Source of the DNA: Syntrophomonas palmitatica JCM 14374
GTDB lineage: Bacteria > Bacillota > Syntrophomonadia > Syntrophomonadales > Syntrophomonadaceae
Assembly: GCF_001311885.1 (NCBI RefSeq)
Contig: NZ_BBCE01000022.1
Span: 1 to 37,179 of the forward strand
Length of the DNA stretch: 37,179 nt
Direction of reading: 5' to 3'
Both the position numbers and the translations under genes were made by a program. The notes beneath the pieces were generated by a model. The model did no database searches and was not told the DNA's origin. It worked only from the letters and a program-made list of their open reading frames with translations. Shown here piece by piece: positions 23,013 through 30,466 of this stretch. Every line of letters begins with the position of its first letter. Position 1 is the first letter of the stretch.

Positions 23013-24352
23013 CCACCCTCCTCAAAGGTTTCCTTGAATTTAAACTCCCGGGCTATCCACTGCCAATCATCATATCTGCGGTTATACTGCCATAAGCGGT
23101 TGCTTTTGATAGCCACAGTTCTGCCATCAGCAGCTTTCACAGGTCCAATAATTTCAACAATGTGGTCTAACCTTCTGCGGCCACCTTTTTCTTTTGTAAC
23201 ATAAACAACCATATCAAGAGTATCGGCTATTTGTTCAAGGATTGCATCGTTGGGTAATCCCATATTGGCCATTCGGATCATGTTAGGCAGCCTGGTATTT
23301 AGTAAATGCTCCGCTGAATTGGAGTGAGCAGTTCCCATAGAGCCTTCATGCCCTGTCCCCATAGCCTGCAGGAGATCAAATGCTTCTTCTCTCCTTACTT
23401 CACCCAGAATAATTATTTTAGGGGCCATACGGAGAGCATCTTTTACGCCATCGGAAAGGGTATATCTCCCTTCGCCCTCGATATTTGCGTCTCTTGCTTC
23501 CAGACGTCTTACGTCTGGATGCTGCAATTGCAGTTCAGCAGGATCTTCTATGGTTATAATAGATAACGAAGGATCAACGAAACCGGCCAGAACATTTAAC
23601 CATGTAGTCTTGCCAGATGATGTACCCCCGGCAATCATAATATTTAGCCTGGATTTAACGGCTATTTCAAGGAATCTCATAACTGCAGGGGAAATAGCAC
23701 CACCATTTATTAAAGCCAGTCTGTCAATGTCCTGCCTGAACCTTCGAATAGATATTAACAAACCATCTACCGCTATCGGCGCAATTTGAGCTTTCAAACG
23801 GGAACCGTCATGCAACCTGGCATCTACCTTTGGTTCAGCCTGGTCAATTCGTTTCCCGGTTTTGGCTATCATGCGCCTTACTAAATCAACCCCCTGTTCA
23901 ATACTGTCGAATTTCTCAGGGGTTTCGGCTTCAACACCATGTTTCTCAACCCTAATTTTCGTTGCATTGACCTTAATCTCGGTTACATCAGGGTCGTTGA
24001 AATATTTCTCCAATGGGCCATAACCCAAAATATCAGAAAATAATTTTTCGGCTATAATCGGTATGTCGGGTTCTTTAATATCTAGCCTCATGCCTTTGAT
24101 TTGATAGTCTACAATGTTATTGAATTTACTGCGCGTGACCGGGTTTCTGGCTTGTTGTGGGTCAGTTTCGTCCAATGAAAACTGTTTTTGTACTGCTAAC
24201 TGAACATTGTCTCTGAGTTGTTTGTAGACCTCTTTAGGTAGAATATCGTGCGAATCTATATCGCCTTCGTTGCCTGCAATTTGTATATTTTCTTCCATCA
24301 GCCCATGACGTACTGCGAGAGAGCCGATCAGGAAACTGTCCATTGTGTCCAT
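22994..24352 (-). CDS. cpaF: CpaF/TadA pilus assembly ATPase, system A
   Basis: 452 residues of the secretion ATPase superfamily. The Walker A motif is IAGGTSSGKTTWLNVLAG. The Asp box is ITIEDPAELQLQHPDV, Walker B is IIILGEVRREEAFDLLQAM, and the His box is GHEGSMGTAHSNS. All canonical residues are present. The N-terminal domain PLEKYFNDPDVTEIKVN is standard. Its ATG overlaps the CpaE gene stop, and TadB follows. This is the more typical of the two CpaF proteins. Confidence 0.95.
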   Translation of the reverse strand: MDTMDSFLIGSLAVRHGLMEENIQIAGNEGDIDSHDILPKEVYKQLRDNVQLAVQKQFSLDETDPQQARNPVTRSKFNNIVDYQIKGMRLDIKEPDIPIIAEKLFSDILGYGPLEKYFNDPDVTEIKVNATKIRVEKHGVEAETPEKFDSIEQGVDLVRRMIAKTGKRIDQAEPKVDARLHDGSRLKAQIAPIAVDGLLISIRRFRQDIDRLALINGGAISPAVMRFLEIAVKSRLNIMIAGGTSSGKTTWLNVLAGFVDPSLSIITIEDPAELQLQHPDVRRLEARDANIEGEGRYTLSDGVKDALRMAPKIIILGEVRREEAFDLLQAMGTGHEGSMGTAHSNSAEHLLNTRLPNMIRMANMGLPNDAILEQIADTLDMVVYVTKEKGGRRRLDHIVEIIGPVKAADGRTVAIKSNRLWQYNRRYDDWQWIAREFKFKETFEEGGWECPN

Positions 24353-25083
24353 TATTCAGCCCCCTTTACAAGTTTAAGCAAAATATCTTTGGTTTTACGG
24401 TCAGGACTCAATTCCCTGCGGTTGCATTGAGTTGCTATATGTTTGTCGTAAGGAACAATATAGTCTGGAGAAAACCATTTTATCGCTCCCTGGGGTTCTA
24501 TCGAACCGGGATAGTTCTGCTGGTTTAGTATTATCTTTATTCTCCCTGCACAACCGAGCCTGCCCAGAAACTCTACAGTATCGCGGAAACTGTCCATATT
24601 TATACGGTCGGGGCGTACCACTACACAAACCAAATCAGATATCATGGTTACTGCCCAACAAGCATCATATATCGGCCCTAATACGGCTATCGTTATTGGG
24701 CTGACCTGTTTAAGATAAGCCGTTGCCTTCATCGCCAGTTTTGCATCAATTAATGAAGCATCAGTAATTTTAGGCAGCACTCCAGGAAATACTCTTACGC
24801 CTGTATGATGTTGTTCGCTGGCAGAGAATATCATATCAGGCGTAGACACACTGTTTATATTTAAAACCGACATAGTGGTTACTTCTGACCCAGGATACCC
24901 CATGTACGCGCGTACCTTGCTCTCTGGGTTAAGGTCAATCAGAGATACGTCTTGTTTGATTCCGGCGCTGCATATAGCTGTCATGCACCCCAACGTGCTT
25001 GCCCCAGAACCTTGCTTTACCGACAGGAAGGATATTAATATTCCTTTGCCTGCTTCCTGTGGAGATGTCGGGAAAGGAAACAT
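24352..25083 (-). CDS. CpaE-like MinD-family ATPase, system A
   Basis: 243 residues. The deviant Walker A reads SVKQGSGASTLGC (about residues 21-33), with Gly-Ser-Gly-Ala-Ser-Thr in place of GKT, so the signature Lys of the GKT is replaced. DVSLIDLNPESKVRAYMG and TISD-type strands (AVTMISDLVCVVVRPDR) complete the MinD-like fold. It lies between CpaB and CpaF, the usual place for CpaE/TadZ. It is the shortest of the four related proteins in the window. Confidence 0.75.
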   Translation of the reverse strand: MFPFPTSPQEAGKGILISFLSVKQGSGASTLGCMTAICSAGIKQDVSLIDLNPESKVRAYMGYPGSEVTTMSVLNINSVSTPDMIFSASEQHHTGVRVFPGVLPKITDASLIDAKLAMKATAYLKQVSPITIAVLGPIYDACWAVTMISDLVCVVVRPDRINMDSFRDTVEFLGRLGCAGRIKIILNQQNYPGSIEPQGAIKWFSPDYIVPYDKHIATQCNRRELSPDRKTKDILLKLVKGAE

Positions 25084-25775
25084 TATTGACCCCCCTCGGT
25101 TTTAGGTTCTTCTGGAAGTGTGTCTATATTGGCCTGTTCGTCCGTGGTTTTCTGGGTAACTGGTTCTGATGTTTCTTTTGATGGTAGAGTTATCGCAATA
25201 TGTTTGGAACGTACTACAGATTCTGCAATACTTGCAGCATAATTACTGGGTACGGCTACAACATACTGTGTCTGGACTTCAGCTTCGGGAACTGATAATA
25301 TGACAGCGCTTTTAACTATCTCTGTAACGATACTGCCTTGTGCTGACCCCGTTTCACCGTAAATGTCTATTTTATCGCCTTTCTTTAAGCCTTTCATGCC
25401 TGCCCCGGTTCCTTCGGGCAATTCAACTGCCGTCCACCCGTTGGCATATGTTTTTAATATTGCCATAAGGGAACCGTCTAACGATAAATGCTCACTGCGT
25501 ACTATATCACCTTCTACAATCGGGCCGTTGATTACGCTTTTCCCTATTAGTTCCTGCGGAGAAGAAAAGGCAGTTGTTGGTACGTTTCCGGCAGGGAAGT
25601 TTTTGGTTGTCAGCATTTCCTTTGTGATTACGGTTCCTACCCTCATATTCTGGTTTGCTACCACTACCGGCATAGTAGGCGACATTGCCTTAACTGTGAA
25701 GTAAATAATAAACGCCGCAATTACGGCAATTATGATACCTATAATTAAACTAAGGTTCTTTTTTATAAATTCCAT
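25083..25775 (-). CDS. cpaB: CpaB/RcpC-like SAF-domain protein, system A
   Basis: 230 residues: one N-terminal membrane helix (LSLIIGIIIAVIAAFIIYF), a SAF domain (VVVANQNMRVGTVITKEML and GKSVINGPIVEGDIV), a beta domain (GLKKGDKIDIYGE), then an acidic Thr/Glu-rich tail ending in PKTEGGQ. CpaB/RcpC is an assembly factor of the Tad pilus. It overlaps the CpaE gene by one base. No strong ribosome site precedes the ATG, so it may depend on coupling to the upstream gene. Confidence 0.85.
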   Translation of the reverse strand: MEFIKKNLSLIIGIIIAVIAAFIIYFTVKAMSPTMPVVVANQNMRVGTVITKEMLTTKNFPAGNVPTTAFSSPQELIGKSVINGPIVEGDIVRSEHLSLDGSLMAILKTYANGWTAVELPEGTGAGMKGLKKGDKIDIYGETGSAQGSIVTEIVKSAVILSVPEAEVQTQYVVAVPSNYAASIAESVVRSKHIAITLPSKETSEPVTQKTTDEQANIDTLPEEPKTEGGQ

Positions 25776-25785
25776 TCGTGCGGGC

Positions 25786-26520
25786 CTACTGCCCTGCCCC
25801 CTTCCCTATTTTGCTGATATTGATTTCTTTCCCCCGATATATTTTTTCGCCTATTTGTAAAAGCGGAACAAAACCTGTTGGCGATTCGGGGGCTGATAAA
25901 ACTTCACCCTTATACCCATCAGATCTTAGTAATGATTCTCCACGGGCTAATAAAATAGCAGGTATTACTACAGGTTGCCAGTTATCTCCTTTGGGATCAG
26001 CTGCTATAAACTGTTTAACGACTTCTTTGCAGCTCTTACAATCAGGCGTTATATACAAAATGGGTTTTTTGATTTTTTGATTTTCAGCCTTGGTCGTTTG
26101 ACGTTCTATGGCTACGGGTTGAGCAATCACCGGCGTTTGGTGATACTGCGGCAGGTTGTTTATCATAAACATTACGCCGATAACCATTACGGCAATTACG
26201 CTTAAACTATAAACGGGTTTATCCGTACCTGACAGCATTAAACTAACCAATCCTGCAACACCAAATATAGCGGCAGCAAGAGTACAGCCGGAACAATATA
26301 CGGTAATGTATTGGGCGATAAAACTGCCTGTTGACGTTGATACGCCTATTAAGGCGGCATAAAAATAACGTCCAGTTAAACAAAAATATATTGCCAATAA
26401 CCCCGCTATTATCCCTGGAACAGTTAGGACGCCTGATGTTTTTAGGACAAGAACAATAACTGCAAATATAAATATGAGGGCATTAATAATGCCCTCATTG
26501 TGTATGTTTTTTGCGGCCAT
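25786..26520 (-). CDS. Membrane protein with CxxC motifs, VKOR-like plus thioredoxin-like
   Basis: About 244 residues from ATG 26520; an earlier ATG at 26556 lies inside the pilin gene. Four hydrophobic segments fill residues 10-145. One contains YCSGCTLAAAIFGVAGL, a membrane CxxC as in vitamin K epoxide reductase-type proteins. The C-terminal 90 residues look like a thioredoxin fold with a CxxC (ILYITPDCKSCKEVVKQF) and end in a VPLLQIGEKIY strand. VKOR-thioredoxin fusions form disulfides outside the membrane. This fits a pilus operon whose TadG has many Cys. The enzyme class is inferred from motifs. An inverted repeat lies just after its start. Confidence 0.6.
   Translation of the reverse strand: MAAKNIHNEGIINALIFIFAVIVLVLKTSGVLTVPGIIAGLLAIYFCLTGRYFYAALIGVSTSTGSFIAQYITVYCSGCTLAAAIFGVAGLVSLMLSGTDKPVYSLSVIAVMVIGVMFMINNLPQYHQTPVIAQPVAIERQTTKAENQKIKKPILYITPDCKSCKEVVKQFIAADPKGDNWQPVVIPAILLARGESLLRSDGYKGEVLSAPESPTGFVPLLQIGEKIYRGKEINISKIGKGAGQ
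26474..26498 (-). terminator. Ten-base hairpin inside the start of the thiol-oxidoreductase-like gene
   Basis: ATGAGGGCAT/ATGCCCTCAT (26474-26483 and 26489-26498) with loop TAATA is a perfect inverted repeat 22-46 bases downstream of the proposed ATG. In the minus direction it is followed by ATTTATATTT, a U-rich but broken tract. It may partly terminate transcription, protect the pilin mRNA end, or be chance within codons HNEGIINALI. Confidence 0.45.
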
Positions 26521-26524
26521 ATTC

Positions 26525-26719
26525 TTATAAGCTTGTCTGTGGTTTAGCATTTTCAATTTCCTGATTAACCATGTGAAACTTTTTAGCTATGGTCGGCCCC
26601 AAAACAACCAGTGCGCCGATACAAACAATGGCGATTAGTCCGATAATAAGACCGTATTCAGATAATCCCTGTCCTTGTTGGTTGCGCAAAATAGCCTTAC
26701 ATTTTTCCATTCCTGTCAT
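26525..26719 (-). CDS. flp: Flp-type major pilin of Tad system A
   Basis: 64 residues with a short leader (KCKAILRNQQG) cut before QGLSEYGLIIGLIAIVCIG. The Gly-X4-Glu-Tyr signature is the classical Flp pilin pattern, and the mature pilin is about 45 residues. The ATG lies nine bases after AAGGAGG. It sits between the TadC-like gene and the membrane thiol-oxidoreductase-like gene. Its sequence differs from the system B pilins, so the two machines probably build different fibres. Confidence 0.95.
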   Translation of the reverse strand: MTGMEKCKAILRNQQGQGLSEYGLIIGLIAIVCIGALVVLGPTIAKKFHMVNQEIENAKPQTSL

Positions 26720-26744
26720 TGGGTTTGTCCTCCTTTTATTTTAG

Positions 26745-27554
26745 TTAAAAAGCACTTAAAACCGCATGTACTGCCGGATACCCTACAGCCATTAGCAGCG
26801 GAATTAACATAAAAAAAGTAACTACGAATATCAACCTAATATTGAGTTTGCCAGCAGCCTCCATCATTTTATTCTGCTTGGATATTCTCACCTGGGCCGC
26901 GAATTCTTTCATTTTTTCAGAAGCCTTCGCGCCTTGAATATATATCTGATTAAGGGTACTAATAAGGGTGTTTATTTCCCTTACGTCCATTCTTACGCCC
27001 CAATCAAATAGTGCGTCTGACAGATTCTTCCCTGAAGCATTTTCTTTAAGGACTTTATCAATTTCTTCTTTATAAACCCCGCCAGTTGCTTCACCTGCTT
27101 CTTGCAAAGCTGTCAAAATATCAGGCGCAGAGCTGAGAGCGGTACTCAAATAAGTTGTAAAATCGTCAAGACGGTTCCCGGCTTCAGCCTGCCTAGCTGC
27201 TATTTTTTGTTTAAGCCTCATACCGGGAAGAAACCACATCAACGGAGTACCTGCCGCTAATAAAAAGAGCATCAACAGCGGCGATATGGAAAATATCAAT
27301 CCAATAAATGACATCCCTAATAAGTAACCACTAGCCAGGCATACTTTTAACCCATGTAAATATTCTGGCGGTTTATTTATACCTGCCCTGGTTAATTGGA
27401 GCGCAACAAGCGACTTTTCTTCTTCCGTTATCACTCGCAGACCGGTTCGGCATAAAATTTCTTCCCGGTTTATTTTGGGCGCTTTTTTGCTTATTACCGG
27501 TAAAGCGATGGCTGCGCCCATCATCATACTAGCTACAGCTACAGAGTCAATCAA
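26745..27554 (-). CDS. tadC: TadC-like inner-membrane platform protein, system A
   Basis: About 269 residues. The TTG at 27554 is chosen because GAGGTGG lies just ahead; the open frame reaches 27596 but without a ribosome site there. Hydrophobic segments include LGMSFIGLIFSISPLLMLFLL and the final IFVVTFFMLIPLLMAVGYP. The F domain contains TYLSTALSSAPDILTALQEAG and LSDALFDWGVRMD, and then QIYIQGAKASEKMKEF. It would pair with the TadB-like protein at 22.2-23.0 kb as the assembly platform. The separation of TadC and TadB by five genes is unusual. Confidence 0.8.
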   Translation of the reverse strand: MIDSVAVASMMMGAAIALPVISKKAPKINREEILCRTGLRVITEEEKSLVALQLTRAGINKPPEYLHGLKVCLASGYLLGMSFIGLIFSISPLLMLFLLAAGTPLMWFLPGMRLKQKIAARQAEAGNRLDDFTTYLSTALSSAPDILTALQEAGEATGGVYKEEIDKVLKENASGKNLSDALFDWGVRMDVREINTLISTLNQIYIQGAKASEKMKEFAAQVRISKQNKMMEAAGKLNIRLIFVVTFFMLIPLLMAVGYPAVHAVLSAF

Positions 27555-27592
27555 ATAACCACCTCTTTCTTCATTGCACTGTTGTTGATAGA

Positions 27593-27934
27593 TCACTCCT
27601 TTCGGGCTAAAAGATCGCCAACTTCGATATGCGTATCGCGCACAGTACCTGCAGGAAGCTCAAGGACCGCAAAGGCTTCCCGAATTAGAGGGCTAAACCG
27701 AAAGGGCTTTATGTCCTCCATAATAAAAACGACCCGGTTATCCCGGGCCAGAAATATTGCATCAAAATTAAATTTCATAAAACAAGAGTGTATTTGTTTG
27801 CAGGGATATATCAACATCCCTTTTTCGGGCGGCAAAAACTTCCTGCCTAATAAACCTTTTAAACGAGTTAAAAAAGTATTGGCCTGTTCTTCGGTTTGCG
27901 TAATTATCGTATTTTTTGTAGTGTTTATTATCAC
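27593..27934 (-). CDS. DUF192 protein
   Basis: 113 residues with the family pattern: FLTRLKGLLGRKFLPPEKGM at residues 21-40, then CFMKFNFDAIFLARDNRVVFI, and finally AVLELPAGTV before THIEVGD. DUF192 proteins form a small beta barrel of unknown function, sometimes exported; this one has no signal peptide. The GTG start is six bases after AAGGAGG and overlaps the stop of the 73-residue gene. DUF192 genes near Tad clusters occur in Gram-positive bacteria, to my knowledge, but what they do there is unknown. Confidence 0.8.
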   Translation of the reverse strand: MIINTTKNTIITQTEEQANTFLTRLKGLLGRKFLPPEKGMLIYPCKQIHSCFMKFNFDAIFLARDNRVVFIMEDIKPFRFSPLIREAFAVLELPAGTVRDTHIEVGDLLARKE

Positions 27935-28155
27935 TATTTACCTCCTTGATTTTGGCGTATTCTTTTAACCTTTTCGGCAAAAGCTAAAAAAACAGGTATA
28001 TCTTCTTCCGACAAAACCATCTGAAATAAACCCGTAGCGTTTTTGCCACCCGATTTCAGTGTTATCATTATTTGTTCGTATGGTTCTTGGTTAGGTTCGC
28101 TTCTGCTATAACTTAAATAAATCTTATTTGGAGTAAAAACATCAATGTTCGGCAA
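27934..28155 (-). CDS. Hypothetical 73-residue protein
   Basis: The TTG at 28155 lies seven bases after AGGAGG and starts MPNIDVFTPNKIYLSY; the longer frame to 28209 overlaps the TadG gene and has no ribosome site. The product has short strands (YEQIMITLKSGG) followed by a helix (EDIPVFLAFAEKVKRI) and no membrane segment. No family is recognised. It sits between TadG and the DUF192 gene, with overlaps on its downstream side, so it is part of the Tad operon. Confidence 0.6.
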   Translation of the reverse strand: MPNIDVFTPNKIYLSYSRSEPNQEPYEQIMITLKSGGKNATGLFQMVLSEEDIPVFLAFAEKVKRIRQNQGGK

Positions 28156-28166
28156 ACAATCCCCTC

Positions 28167-29312
28167 CTATAAGTCTACCCAACAGGCTTCTTTGGGTACT
28201 CGGTTCCATTTGCCTTTGGTTAAACTCGTTTTTATCTTGTCGCCATAAATCGATATTTGATCACTGTAGTCACGATATTGAGTAGTACCTTGAGCACATA
28301 CGTTAGTTGTAAGGCTATTTCCAAACCATTGCGGGAATAATGTTTTGATTTTTGATGAAGCATATATTACTACAGACGGATAATAAGGACTTTTTTGATT
28401 CTCAAATCCATATACCTTCCGCTTAGTTATTTGTGATTGAACCGTATTTGTAGGAAGATTTACTTCAAAAAACCTTTCGGAAGCTTCGGTATATTGTTCG
28501 GCCACTTTATTTACTTTTTTGTTGTTGGTTTCTCGGATGTTTTTGAAGGATTGAATTATATTGTCTATCATTTCTTTCTTGGGATTATATTTTTGAAATA
28601 CGGTATAACCTTGTTGCCGCCACTGGTTGCATGTATAGTTTCTGTAGTAACATCCGGAACTGTTCCATCCTCCTGCGGCCATCCATTTAGGCAACCATAT
28701 ATTAATATCTCCAAGCATATCCGACATTTGCTGCAGGGTTAATCCAGATACCATGCTCGCTATGTATTGCTCATATCCAAGCGAATACTTTGGCAATACG
28801 GTCTGCATACTTTTTGTTATTTCTTTTTCTGCGTTATCTATTTCTTCTTTGGCTGTTCCCCACTCCATTGATTGAGTGTCATACATTAATTGCCGTTCTG
28901 CTAATGAAAACCAGCAATCACCTGGAGAACAATCACAGGGTGGAACGCAGAATTCCTGCCAGCCTGCTCCATCAATCAAGTCTTTTTCGTTGCCTACTAT
29001 GCCAGATATAGTTACTGTTCCGCAGCTTGAACATGGAGGACAAGATTTTTCACTACACTCAGGTTGATATAAACCTCGGTCAGTAGTAACATTGATTTTT
29101 ACATATCTGTGAGTCCCGCTTCCAGCCCCGGCTAAAGCAGCAGAATCGGCGGCTGTTTGAAGTTGTTCCCGAACTATCATAAGCCGCCCAAACTCAACCG
29201 CACCAGCAAATAACATCATAATAACTAAGATCATGAAAACTCCAAGAAGCAAAACATTTCCTTGCTGGTTATTGAGTATTTTCATCCCACCACGGATATA
29301 TGGCTTTCGCAT
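28167..29312 (-). CDS. tadG: TadG-like protein with Cys-rich outside domain, system A
   Basis: 381 residues. NNQQGNVLLLGVFMILVIMML followed by EFGRLMIVREQLQTAADSAALAGA is the classical TadG N-terminus (membrane helix, then DSAALAGA). TadG is a pseudopilin-like surface protein of the Tad system. A Cys cluster follows (PECSEKSCPPCSSCG, then CVPPCDCSPGDC), and more Cys near residues 220-230 and 340, so disulfides are expected. The CxxC membrane protein of the same operon could form them. It overlaps the preceding TadE gene. The exact start within residues 1-10 is uncertain (GGTGGG directly precedes the internal ATG). Confidence 0.8.
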   Translation of the reverse strand: MRKPYIRGGMKILNNQQGNVLLLGVFMILVIMMLFAGAVEFGRLMIVREQLQTAADSAALAGAGSGTHRYVKINVTTDRGLYQPECSEKSCPPCSSCGTVTISGIVGNEKDLIDGAGWQEFCVPPCDCSPGDCWFSLAERQLMYDTQSMEWGTAKEEIDNAEKEITKSMQTVLPKYSLGYEQYIASMVSGLTLQQMSDMLGDINIWLPKWMAAGGWNSSGCYYRNYTCNQWRQQGYTVFQKYNPKKEMIDNIIQSFKNIRETNNKKVNKVAEQYTEASERFFEVNLPTNTVQSQITKRKVYGFENQKSPYYPSVVIYASSKIKTLFPQWFGNSLTTNVCAQGTTQYRDYSDQISIYGDKIKTSLTKGKWNRVPKEACWVDL

Positions 29313-29655
29313 CTAAATCCGTACCTCCCAACCCGTTTGTATTTAGAAATGAAAAATGCTTATAAATATAATCGGCTTCACATACTACATTTGTTTTAGG
29401 CTCGTTAAAGGTGATTTCGGGCAAAGATGTAACAAAATATTGTCCTGCCGAATCGTAAGCTATTTTTCTGCCAGCTTCTATACTTCCAGTCAGAGAAGCC
29501 CCCCTGGCACCTTCCCTAACAACCTTGTGCAAGTAAATATCGGCCCGGATAAGATTTACTATGTCCGTTACGCCTAGTGTTATGGTTACTAATAACAGGC
29601 AAACCATAACCAATTCAATTAATATCGAACCTCTCTGTGACTTTAAGGTTTTCAT
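29269..29655 (-). CDS. tadE: TadE-like pseudopilin, system A (second)
   Basis: The ATG at 29655 lies seven bases after GGGGGG and gives 128 residues. The leader KTLKSQRG is followed by SILIELVMVCLLLVTITLG, with Glu at the fifth mature position, the TadE-type prepilin signature. HKVVREGARGASLTG is the conserved TadE segment after the helix. It ends WWDENTQ. It overlaps the TadG gene and follows the other TadE gene. Confidence 0.85.
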   Translation of the reverse strand: MKTLKSQRGSILIELVMVCLLLVTITLGVTDIVNLIRADIYLHKVVREGARGASLTGSIEAGRKIAYDSAGQYFVTSLPEITFNEPKTNVVCEADYIYKHFSFLNTNGLGGTDLDAKAIYPWWDENTQ

Positions 29656-29656
29656 T

Positions 29657-30088
29657 TCATATCCCCCCTGCATACAATTCTGGATTGTTGATATAATGCT
29701 CCATTGTGGCCTGGGAATATTTCGTTATGGTCGGCATCTTATATATAAAAAACTTCTGTATACGGGGTTTAACTGTTATGGTTGATGTGGATTTCCATAT
29801 ATTATTGCCGTTGCTTCCAACCAATTCTTTACTTACTGCTATTTGAATATCGTCAGGGCTGATAAATATATACCCCCACCGGTCTAAATAAGTTTGCCCC
29901 ATATGTATAGCACGTTCTTTGTTGTTAGATACCGCATATTGCCTTGCTACTTCATGGGCAATTTCCTGGGTTAAAAAACTAGCCGTACCCCAATATGCTG
30001 TACCAATTAATCCGAAGGTCAATAAAAAGAGTATTACTATTGCTATGGCAAACTCTACTAATGTTTGCCCGCGCTGATCTTTTAACAT
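29657..30088 (-). CDS. tadE: TadE-like pseudopilin, system A (first gene of the block)
   Basis: 143 residues. The leader LKDQRG is followed by QTLVEFAIAIVILFLLTFG, with Glu at the fifth mature position; HEVARQYAVSNNKERA is the conserved following helix. ATG follows GAGGTGAT. This is the first gene of the 21-kb Tad block in transcription order, and only about 15 bases separate it from a terminator-like hairpin. That suggests a regulated leader. Confidence 0.85.
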   Translation of the reverse strand: MLKDQRGQTLVEFAIAIVILFLLTFGLIGTAYWGTASFLTQEIAHEVARQYAVSNNKERAIHMGQTYLDRWGYIFISPDDIQIAVSKELVGSNGNNIWKSTSTITVKPRIQKFFIYKMPTITKYSQATMEHYINNPELYAGGI

Positions 30089-30102
30089 TAAATCACCTCA
30101 AT

Positions 30103-30128
30103 AAAAAAGCCCCTCAACGGAGCTTTTT
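30103..30128 (-). terminator. Terminator-like hairpin in the leader of the Tad operon
   Basis: In the minus-strand RNA, AAAAAGCUCC pairs with GGGGCUUUUU (one G-U pair) around a GUUGA loop and is followed by a run of six U. It ends 15 bases before the ATG of the first TadE gene. No minus-strand gene lies just upstream of it, so it would act as an attenuator of the Tad operon or as an insulator. On the plus strand the stem has a C-A mismatch and is weaker. Confidence 0.65.
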
Positions 30129-30180
30129 AATATTTTCTATTGCAGGTTATTATTAACTGAGGAAATATATAATAAGAGAT

Positions 30181-30375
30181 ATGCCTCCTAACAAAATAAT
30201 AACAACAGAGTACGGGTTAGACTGTCCTGACTCAGAAAGTATAATTGAAATATATTGGAGGGTTTCCCCATGTGGCTTAATTTTTTGTTGTTTGGCATTT
30301 TTATTAATACCCCCCTTTCGTATGAACCCGCTTCATATTGGTATAAGCGCAGTTTTTTCCTTGCCATTCTTTTAA
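30181..30375 (+). pseudogene. Truncated duplicate of the DUF3267-like zincin gene
   Basis: A 64-residue frame aligns with the N-terminus of the next gene: PNKIITTEYGLDCPDSESI and IEIYW match PNNIRGMECGLTWPVSDDNI and IEIYL, then a hydrophobic helix follows. It stops at FSLPFF, where the intact copy continues FPLVCLHECSH, so the catalytic motif is lost. A degraded copy of the downstream hairpin (30377-30414) follows it, so gene and terminator were duplicated together. It could still make a short membrane peptide. Confidence 0.6.
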
Positions 30376-30376
30376 A

Positions 30377-30414
30377 TAAAGAGCAGCATTTCAAAACGAA
30401 GATACTGCCCTTTT
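30377..30414 (+). repeat. Degraded copy of the bidirectional terminator
   Basis: AAAGAGCAGCAT and GATACTGCCCTTTT match the arms of the terminator at 31061-31094 with two mismatches in the stem. Its position after the truncated gene supports a tandem duplication of the whole unit. Confidence 0.5.
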
Positions 30415-30466
30415 ACTTTCCTTGAAGATTTATAAAACATGGAAATAACGAAGGAGACAAATACAT

